From assembly GCA_023515745.1 (NCBI GenBank), contig JALECJ010000255.1, positions 2,118,001-2,182,000 on the forward strand: a stretch of 64,000 nucleotides of DNA. The letters run 5' to 3'. The translations under genes and the position numbers were made by a program. The DNA comes from Amoeboaphelidium protococcarum (lineage: Eukaryota; Aphelidiomycota; Aphelidea). Each line of letters begins with the position of its first letter. The stretch's first letter is position 1. The notes under the pieces were generated by a model. The model had not been told where the DNA came from. It made no database searches and saw nothing but the letters and a program-made list of their open reading frames with translations. This document shows, piece by piece, positions 55,681 to 64,000 of this stretch.

Positions 55681-58600
55681 ATGGCGGACACTGATTAGAG
55701 AATGAATTTATTGAATAAGGAAGATGACGGTAAGCGGAAGAGAACATTGGCAGAGGAGTAGGACGACGTGGATATGGATGCTGAATAGTCTGATTAGGAG
55801 TAGGACAATGACAGCATCGGTAATGAGGAAGATGATGATCGATTGGGCGATAGCGAGGAGGATAGTGAAGAAGAGGAGGACGAGGATGAAGAAGATGAAC
55901 GCCCAAGCAAGTAAAGGTCCAATAAAAAGGTGAAGAGAAACCAGTTTATCGAAGTGGAGGCTGAGGTTGATGAGAGCGACGATGACGATGATTTCTACGA
56001 TGAGGGTGAAGATTTGGATTTCATTGCTAATGAGGCAAATGAAGCCGAGTAATTGCAGCCATAAATTTACCGCCAGCTAGATAGATAAAGAGAAGTGCAG
56101 GCTGGAGAAGATGAAGATGTTGAGGCTCTGACGCAGCGATATAAGGAGCGCTATGGTCGTGGAGCATATAGAGGTCCATCAGCTGTCTTCAGAGGCGATT
56201 CCAATTATATTCCACAGTAGTTCTTACAGCCGACGTAGAAGGATCCTAAACTGTGGCTGGTGAAATGTAAGTATGGACGAGAACGTGATATTGCCATTAA
56301 TCTCATGCGTAAAGCTATCGCTTTCGAAGAGAAAGGACATTCACTCAACATCAAGTCTGTGGTTGCGCGCGATAACCTGAAGGGATTTCTCTATGTTGAG
56401 GCCAGATCTATGGGAGATGTGCAGATGGCTGTGGATAAGATGAATAACATCTATGCTAGCAAGATAACACTGGTTCCTCTGAATGAAATGACTCAAGTCC
56501 TGCAACCAAAGAAACTCAAGGCTGAACTGTAGTTAAATTCTTGGGTGCGTGTCAAGAGAGGCAAGTATAAGGGTGATTTGGCACAGGTACTAGATGTTGC
56601 AGAGAATTATGCTTCATTGTAAATTAGATTGATTCCTAGATTAGATCTGGCGGCTCAGACGAGTTCGTAAGACAGAAGGAGGGGAGTAGGAGATGATGCC
56701 TAGTAGAAGAGCAGAAGGCAGCGTATTTCCTAACGACCTGCCTAGAGATTTTTCAATGTTAAGGACGTGTCAACCAATGAGCATTTGGATAAACGAGGTG
56801 GTATGTATTTATTTAGAGGCGAACAATTTGATTAGAATGGATTCATGATCAAGACTATCAAGATGAATGGCGTGGATACTCAAAACATCTCTCCATCGCT
56901 GGATGAGATTGCCAAATTTAATTCAGTTCTATCTGATGGGGAGAAGATTAATTTGAATACTGTCAATGATAATGGAGCTGCCGGTCAATAAGGTGACGCT
57001 GATCGATGGGAGAAGAGTAAGAAGTAATCTGCCGAGTTTGTTGTTGGAGATTTAGTTTACATTGCCGAGGGTGATTTGGTAAATGCTAAAGGTGTGGTTA
57101 CTGCTGTGGATAAAGCACAGAATCTGATAACGTTGAAGATGCACAATCTGAATGTCGGCGATGTGGTAATTGAGCCAAGTAAGCTCATAAAGACTTTCCA
57201 TGTTGGTGATCATGTACAGCTGGTGCGCGGTAAGTACAAGGATCACTCGGGTATGGTGACTTAGGTGAATGGAAATATTGCCAGTATATTCTCAGATCTT
57301 ACCAAGACTTAATATGAGGTGTTTATGAAAGATTTGTAAAGCGCTGTGGTGGATAGCATTGTTGGTGAGAAGGATTCCATCTACAAGGTTCATGATTTCG
57401 TTCAACTGGGTATAAGTAATGTCGGCGTTATTGTGAAGGTGGAGAATGGTCTATTTAGAGTTCTTGATTAGAATGGAATTTTGAAGACGGTGAAGGCTCA
57501 GGAAATAACTAGCAAGAAGGATACCAAATTGGCAACTGCTCTTGATGCTTAGAACAACAGTCTTAAAGTTGGTAACATTGTCAATGTGCTCAGTGGCGAA
57601 CATGGTGGGATGAAAGCCACTGTACTGCATGTCTATCGCAATTGGGTATTCCTTTTGAATAATAAACAGTTCCATGATACAAGTGGTGTATTTGTGGTTA
57701 GATCTAGAGTTGTACAGCTGCTTGGCCGTACTAATGCTGGTGTGTATGATAATTTGCAATAGCCTCAGATGGCACCACCTACTTAGATGCGTCCTCAGGC
57801 TCGTATTGGTCAGGGAGTTCCACGAGAGACTGCCAATCTTCTACACAAGACTATAACGATCACACAAGGCCCGTACAAAGGATATTAAGGAAGTGTTAAG
57901 ACTGTTAGTGAGAAAGGGTGTAGAATTGAGCTTAACTCTAATGGCAAGGTTGTGAATGTTCCCCATACGGCTGTCATGCTATATGGATCACTGAATAAGA
58001 ATGGATCTATGTCATAGTCTTCATCTGGTGGAGACAACTTTAGCAGAAGAGCAGCCGGTGCTCAGACTCCAATGGGAGGATCCAAGACGCCAAACGTGTA
58101 CAGTGGCTCTCAGACGCCTAATGTTATGAGCGGAGCTGATGGTATGAAAACTCCAGCTTGGGATGCAGCAGCCAAGACCCCTATGGTCTACTCTGGAATG
58201 GCCTCACAACCTCAATAGGCAGCATCTGGCTCGTAGTAGGATGCGGATTTAGGAAGGTAGTTTGCCGCCACTCCGAAAGATTATCGAAATCAGGTTGCCA
58301 CTCCTAACATATAACGCCCTGTTGAGGATTATACTGCTGATTAGACATCGTCATAGAACGCCGGCAACAATTACAACAATGCCGCTGATGGTTATGGTAA
58401 CTAGCAGTAGACTGAAAATGGAGCATAATCATTTTTATAAGGCGCGTGGCTTATTGAGAATATTATTGTCACCTATAACGGCGCAGAAGGTTGGATAAAA
58501 TCTGTAAATGATGGCGGTCAGTCGGGTGTGTTTTGCGATTCTCAGACAGAAAAAGATGTCCAAGTCAATTCCAGCCAAGTGGTGCCTGTACCGCCTGTTA

Positions 58601-58749
58601 AGAAGGATCTATGTGTCTTTGTGGATTCAGATTTAAAAGGAACCAAGGGAACCATTATGGGATTCGACGATGACGAAGCTATTGTATCAGATGATCTTGA
58701 CAATTGGCACATGGGATCTGTAAAGCATTTATGCAAATTGAAAGCTTGA
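55681..58749 (+). CDS. SPT5: SPT5, transcription elongation factor (DSIF subunit)
   Basis: 1022 residues, intronless. Order: acidic N-terminus (about 1-130); [47 protein letters not shown], the NGN domain that binds SPT4 (about 190-285); KOW domains (LQLNSWVRVKRGKYKGDLAQVLDV; LVRGKYKDHSGMV; NIVNVLSGEHGGMKATVLHV; further copies to about residue 760); a C-terminal repeat region with TPM/TPN/TPA motifs (about 790-850; TPMGGSKTPNV, SGSQTPNV, KTPAWDAAAKTPM) that would be phosphorylated by CDK9/Bur1; and a final KOW. SPT5 clamps RNA polymerase II during elongation. Numerous TAG/TAA codons fall inside conserved KOW and NGN blocks. Confidence 0.96.
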
Positions 58750-58879
58750 ATAGTATTAGCAATAATAGTACGGATTTTTATATTTCTAATTTGAATTTCA
58801 ATCGTGGACATATAAAACTAATAGATCTTAAGCATCCTCATTGACAATTCTTCCAGCTAACAAATTCGCATCAGCTATA

Positions 58880-60454
58880 TCAACCAACTTGACTAACACT
58901 TTGTACTTTCATCTCAAGAGAATAAGTATCCAAATCCCTGATACGCTGTAACAGTAGACAGAAATAACCCGTGCTTGGATTGCCCGGTTACTTTTATTAC
59001 TGCTCAAGGCAGTGTCTGATCTATCCGCCAAGACTTTACATGTTAAGTTTTGACACTGTTAAATCATAATTTTTTTCTGACAACTTGTACTTCAGCTGTG
59101 CAACTAGGCTGTTATCAAACTCACCTTATTATACGCGTTATTCAAAATTTGCAATGATATCACTGATAGAACTGTACTTCTAGAAATCGATAATAACATC
59201 AGCAAGCAACTCAAATCGCCTCGCGTAACTCAGACACTTGAACACTTCATCACTGATCCATTCGAAAGGGAATTTCTTTTACTCAGCCAAAAGGACTTGA
59301 CGTTGAGAGGTAAGCTCATCATACACAGCGCCACTACCAAAGAAAGGATCAAAGGTTGCCAGCAACTTATCTTTTGACATGGTATTGTAAATCTCTCCTA
59401 AAAACTTGTAACTGTATATGGAAAGCGTTTAATCATATTCCAGCATATTAAATCCTCTCCTGACATACTTAGGGACATCCGAACTAGCCATACGAGTAGT
59501 GATAGCGACCATAAAGGTTGTTCTCTACGCCGCTTACAACTTCTACGACTACTACTATTAAGCTATATACGTCTTGAAAGACCAATAAATCTAAGCGACA
59601 GAGGAAGTCAACTCCATCACAAGCTAAACTTTATTCTTCTAATCTTCATCAGATATAAATTTACAGAATACCGTCATCACGTCAGACATTGTACTGCGCG
59701 TTGCCGGTAGTAAAAGGTCATGGAAGAGTTGATACGCGAAATCGTTACTTTTTACCAAAGTGGCATATAAGTAAGTTCTTACTAATGCTGCGACAGATGG
59801 TTTATATCGCGAGGATTATAGATGATTGAGCACAGCCACCGCATAATGGGCATCCTACAATTCACTTACCAGAAAAGCGGGAAGCTAATTTATAATCCAA
59901 TAAGAGGGAAGTAAGTCCAGCAAATCAGAAGAATATAGAATCTAAGCGCCAAGATTTACCTGTATTCTATCTTAACCTGAAGCCAGCTGAGTCAAAATCA
60001 TGACTAAAATCTGTCCAGTGCTACCATCTTCAGGTGAATTTAAAGCAGCCGGCTGATTTACATACTTGATAGATGATATGCTTATGTCAAGCAGGCTTTA
60101 CATAAGCTCATTATAAAAGGGGAATAGACAAAGAACATACTCAGCAACGTTGTACTATCTATCCAACGCTGCAGCAAGAGACTTTACGAACTGAGTTATG
60201 TCTAATCTATACCTTGGTACTCCAATATTGGTTGCATATTAATTATCATTGATCTAATCACCACGCTCCAGTTCAAAGGAAACCATATCTTCCATGAATG
60301 GCTGACATTATCGGCGTTAATGAGCAACGCTATACAAGAGGTCATAACTGTCCGCAACGTTAAGCCCTTTACGCGTTGACATTATCTGAGACCAGCTCTC
60401 ACATATCACAGTGGGCAATAGTAACGACGCGACAACTAGGCAAAATTATGTCAT
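58880..60454 (-). CDS. Tandem family member A: unknown, probably secreted, 524 aa
   Basis: One frame from ATG 60454 to TGA 58880. The N-terminus (FCLVVASLLLPTVICESWSQ) is a plausible signal peptide. The rest is predicted mostly helical with no known domain. Blocks shared with member B: ESWSQxMSTRKGL, RRQCQxFxEDMVSFE, VKSLxAALxRQ, QLNLG-like QVNLGAQILYS, MELTSSVA, a Gln-rich stretch encoded by TAG/TAA, VPKYVRRGF, LSIYSYKFLGEIYNTMSKDKLLATFDPFFG. Late block: FEWISDEVFKCLSYARRFELLADV. I do not recognise the family. Neighbours B and C are paralogues in the same orientation. Confidence 0.8.
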
Positions 60455-61226
60455 TAAGGTATCAGATATATGAGAATTAAATTGATATAACTAATAATTT
60501 ACTTTATATCAGGCTATGCATAAAATCAGGTACAAAAGTGAGGACAAATTGAGGGGCGCCAATGACAGGCCTATAGTGCTAGACTCTCTATCAGAGCAAC
60601 TCCACGGATCGATTGATTGGAGCTCCGAGTCACGAGAATCTTCACTGAAACTATCATTGAACATTAGATCAATTCAACTTGAACACACTTTGATGCTCTC
60701 AAGTAGGCCGAGAAGATATAATATATGTAATTAATCGACTCCAATGTACCTTGAGAGCGCGTCGAGGTTTTGCAGCTTTGATCACTCATTATCTCCGTTT
60801 TTAGAGAACTGAAGAACGAGTTGAATCGGTATGAAGCAAGGATTGATATGCGTGAAAAGGCAAAGCCACATGTGGCTAAAGTACCGTACATATGCAGTTG
60901 AAAATCTTTAAACAGAGTGAGAATCTAATCGTATAAAATTGCACAATGTAATGCAATTAGAATGCCATGGGTAAATGCCTTTCTTAAGAAATTCATGCTT
61001 AGGATTTGAAACAAGTCGCTCAAAGAACAAGTGCTATACCACCGACTAACTTAATAGCAAACTCAATTCCGTGCGCATTACTCACTCCTCATGGAATTGC
61101 CACAATTTAATATCTAATTCATCATGTTATATTATTCTATCGCGAATGATCAAGATGCAAATTAGCATTCAAAACTTTATAACATCAATCAAAATCTGTC
61201 ATAGTAGTATTATTCTATCGACTCCA
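60455..61226. other. Spacer between family members A and B, with duplicated upstream segment
   Basis: About 100-200 bp next to member A resembles the corresponding upstream region of member B (GTGAGGACAAATTGAGGGG versus GTGAGGACTAATTGAGGGG, and GGAGCTCCGA in both). The duplication therefore includes the 5' flank. On the minus strand a frame with MFNDSFSEDSRDSELQ may be an upstream exon or uORF. A plus-strand frame at about 60790-60890 (ELKNELNRYEARIDMREKAK) is coiled-coil-like but has no start. No firm gene was seen. Confidence 0.45.
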
Positions 61227-62807
61227 TCAGATCTCATCGTCTATTGCTTTGCGTTTTAATTGCTTTAAGGGAATTTCAGGAGCACTTTCCAAATCAGTCT
61301 CCAAATACTAGATACGCTTCAGCAGTAGGCAGTAATAGGATGTGTATGTATTGCTAGATTCCCTCTTTTCTTCTAAAAGACACTATCTAATCTAACGGCC
61401 AATCCTGGACATGTAACGACGGTGTTCATTCACATCTCCATTCTACACCGATAGTCTTTTCCTAAGCAAATCGACTAGAGTGTTGTCATAGTCACCCAAA
61501 TCTGAGCGAACATCAAAGTTATCGATAATATTACTCATTGCACTGTACTGGCTGAAATCAGTATACGCGTCAGCAAGCAGTTCAAAGCGCTTAGAGCAAC
61601 TCAAACGCGTAAAAACTCCATCATTGATCCATTCATAAGGGATGTTCATCGTCTTAGCCAGAAGGACTTGATGATCAAGTGGTAGTTCGTCAAACACCGC
61701 GCCGCCACCAAATAATGGATCAAATGTAGCCAATACCTTATCCGATGGCATTGTCGAGTATATATCACCTAGAAATTTGTAATTATATATACTAAGCTGT
61801 TAATCACTCGCTAGCAACTAAAAACCACGCCTGACGTACTCGGGAACATTATCACTGAACATATGAGAGCTAATAATTGCTAGCTATTGAGACTACTGCC
61901 GCTATTACTATTAGGGAGCATATACTTTGAACTGCCAGAAAAGCGAAGCCACTGAAGACGTCAACTCCATTACCGTTTACATTTTGTCCTTATCGTCTTC
62001 AATGGATATGAATTTACAGTATATTGTCATCAGATCAGAAAGTGTACTTGGCGTAACGGACAGTATAAGCTCAGTGAACAGCTGATACGCAAAATTCTCC
62101 TTCTTATAATAGGTGGCTTAAAAGTGAGTTCTCGCTGATGTCGCGACAAATACTTTATAACGGGAGGATTTCAAATGTGTGAGCAGAGCCACGGCATATT
62201 TTACTTCTTAAATTTAATTCACCAAGAGAGCAGGGAGCTCGTTAATAATCCATGAGGATGTGAGTTAGTCTACCAAGTCTGGAGAATAAAGCAGCTGATA
62301 GCCAAGATTTAACTGTAATATGTCTTGTCCAGCAGCCATTTAAGTCAAAAGCATCATTAAAATGCGATCAGTACTCGTATACTCGCGTGAATTTATATCA
62401 TAAGCTTGATTAACATATTAGATGAATACGATACGAATTTGATGTCGAATATACATTTATTCATCATAAAAAGGGAGCAGACAATTCACATAGTCAACGA
62501 CGTTAAATTATCTCTCCAGCGCAGCAGTAAGAGACTTTACGAATGGAGACACGTCTAACCTATAACTCGCTTCACCTATGCTGGTCGCATATTAGTTGTC
62601 ATTCACCTAATCACCATGTAACGGTTCAAAGGAAACCATATCCTCAATAAATGACTGGCATTATCGGCGTTGATCAGCATCACTATACAAGAGTTCATAG
62701 CTGTCAGCAGCTTTTAATCCTTTACGCGTTGACATTACCTGAGACCAGCTCTCACATATCGCAGTGGGAATTAGAAACCACGCGACACCAAAGCAAAATA
62801 ATATCAT
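61227..62807 (-). CDS. Tandem family member B: unknown, probably secreted, 526 aa
   Basis: ATG 62807 to TGA 61227 in one frame. Signal-peptide-like start (ILFCFGVAWFLIPTAICESWSQ), then the same blocks as A at the same spacing, including MSTRKGLKAADSYELLYSDADQRRQCQSF, YVRRGFQLLASDQQLSIYNYKFLGDIYSTMPSDKVLATFDPLFGGG and YEWINDGVFTRLSCSKRFELLADA. It ends in LKRKAIDDEI, unlike A. By eye roughly half of residues match A. The upstream frame is open in phase back to 62969, so a longer N-terminus is possible. No known domain, no intron. Confidence 0.8.
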
Positions 62808-63194
62808 TATGGAATCAGAATATACGAGAACAGAATTGCTCTTTATCAATATATAACGCGTGAAAAAGTGAGGACTAATTGAGGGGCAGCATTGAATGAT
62901 AAAAAAATTGTGATCGTCAAAGATCAGACTTGATAGGAGCTCCGAATCGCAAGAACTCAATGCATTCATTGATGAAGATTTTGATATCTAAAGCGTGCGT
63001 AAATTGACTTCTAGAAAATCAACATACTCTGCGAATATTACTTTAATTCTTTTATTGATGTCAACTTTTTTGTTTCTATGGTTCATCCAACAGTCAGCTA
63101 TCATCAATTAAATGAATCAGCGCAATTTTAAAGATTCAATTTATGCTAGAGACGCGTCATCAGTCATGGTAAATAACGCACCTTAATGAGCAAC
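62808..63194. other. Spacer upstream of member B
   Basis: Carries ACGCGT at 62856-62861 and about 63153 and the upstream segment duplicated from member A's flank. The minus frame 62808-62969 is open in phase with member B (starting MNALSSCDSELL), so part of this may be coding. Otherwise nothing was seen. Confidence 0.45.
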
Positions 63195-64000
63195 TCATTC
63201 GTATATTTCCAGCAACTACGCGAAATCTATATTGTCAAAGTCCGAGTCAAAACTGTTACCATGGATGAGATCACTATTGAGAAGTTATAAATCAACGTTA
63301 TTAATTGGTGATTCCGTTTATGGCAGAGGCTCGATCATTTGTTGCCGTTACGGTTACGGCTCAGACAAATCGCCCATATCTGTATCAAGCACAAACTTTG
63401 TCAGGTACTCATAAGGATTGCCAACATCAACTTTATATTCTTCCATCTAATGGTACTGAAAGCCTCCATACAGGAAAAGAATACGCTAAATCAAAACGTG
63501 GTACGCTTAATACTGAAGATTGTCAACAGCGGTATTTTGCTATATTTGAGACTTTAGTGACATATGCTCCTACCAAACATCGCCCATCATTACGGCACCT
63601 TCGGATTTGGCATATTTGACATATAACTTATCAGCATAGGTATCAATCTCGGGGATACGTTCATTTTTAGAAGGCGCCGTCTCCAATGCCAGAATTATAT
63701 CAAAAGCTCTTAATAGATCCGGATCGTCTTTATTTAAACCCAAGAGCAATCTTAGTCGTGTTTAATATGTCAATTTTAAGAACTCTTCGTTCATAATCCA
63801 ATCCCAAGGTACTATAAAATTCTCTATTAATGCGAGTTTTTGGCTCTGATCAAACGATCTATATAAATCACCATTATGAGGTAGAGTTGCGAAATAGGTG
63901 ATAATCTCAGCTATGTTCATTGTGGAAACGACTCTTTAAATCTACTCAAATCTATACACACCATTACGCATTTCTTCACTAAAGAGCTAATCCGAATACA
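63195..64000 (-). CDS. Tandem family member C: divergent paralogue, 3' part only
   Basis: Open frame of 267 codons entering from the right edge and ending at TGA 63195. STMNIAEIITYFATLPHNGDLYRSFDQSQKLALIENFIVPWDWIMNEEFLKLTYQTRLRLLLGL aligns with the late block of A and B (NTMSKDKLLATFDPFFGSG...FEWISDEVFKCLSYARRFELLAD). It shares position and spacing but much lower identity. The last 130 residues (Gln-rich, then DSDFDNIDFAQLLEIYE) are not shared. The gene's 5' end is outside the window. Confidence 0.7.

Noticed and set aside
1..64000. Ciliate, diplomonad or oxymonad origin suggested by the code
   Set aside because: Oxymonads and diplomonads lack the respiratory mitochondrion implied here; bHLH-zip, PHO80-like cyclin, ARAP-like and Tse2-like genes fit an opisthokont better than a ciliate. 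Not excluded without a tree.
1..64000. CRISPR arrays, insertion sequences, LTR or LINE elements, rRNA genes
   Set aside because: I looked for regular direct repeats, terminal repeats, integrase or reverse transcriptase motifs and rRNA cores on both strands and saw none.

Overview
The window is gene-dense eukaryotic nuclear DNA that uses a non-standard genetic code. Read with UAA and UAG as glutamine and UGA as the only stop, the short ORFs fuse into full-length, recognisable proteins. In nucleoside diphosphate kinase, ribosomal protein eL4, CNOT9 and SPT5, TAG or TAA sits inside conserved blocks and TGA follows the expected C-terminus. Introns are few and short (about 52-80 nt), with GTAAG-like donors and a TGTAG acceptor. 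One intron is longer (247 nt) and carries a TACTAAC-like branch site.

Organism (inference): the code alone would allow a ciliate, a diplomonad or an oxymonad. The gene content argues for an opisthokont on the fungal side: a bHLH-zipper factor of animal/fungal type, a PHO80-like cyclin, a PPAN/SSF1 protein, an ARAP-like Arf-GAP, a fungal-type Tse2-like gene and many ACGCGT (MluI cell-cycle box) sites. Complex I assembly, SAM50, PAM16 and a mitochondrial carrier show real mitochondria. As I recall, aphelids such as Amoeboaphelidium use this code, and that is my best guess. I cannot test it here.

Layout. 1-4.4 kb: a truncated gene, a UBL3-like membrane-anchored ubiquitin fold and a La-related protein. 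5-13.2 kb: NDUFAF5-like methyltransferase, an unknown coiled-coil protein, a Crinkler-like nuclease/kinase, PIG-P, NAA15 and NDPK. 13.3-23 kb: NSE2-like SUMO ligase, bHLH-zip, BTB protein, NAE1, SAM50 and an ERMP1-like protease. 23.2-31.9 kb: TXNDC9, Yippee, a Tse2-like toxin-fold gene, GRASP, PPAN, mitochondrial carrier, SETD3 and an eIF4E-like protein. 32-43.5 kb: an unknown protein, eL4, GDPD phosphodiesterase, CNOT9, NEK kinase and an ARAP-like giant. 44-58.7 kb: GRIP golgin, acidic unknown, TLC protein, PAM16, cyclin, SFT2, FAXC-like GST fold, SRD5A3-like reductase and SPT5. 58.9-64 kb: three tandem members of an unrecognised, probably secreted family.

Most genes are ordinary housekeeping with 30-500 bp spacers. 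The accessory content is the Crinkler-like protein, the Tse2-like protein and the tandem secreted family. In a parasitoid these would be candidate effectors, but that role is inference. All protein names come from reading translations by eye; no database search was possible.
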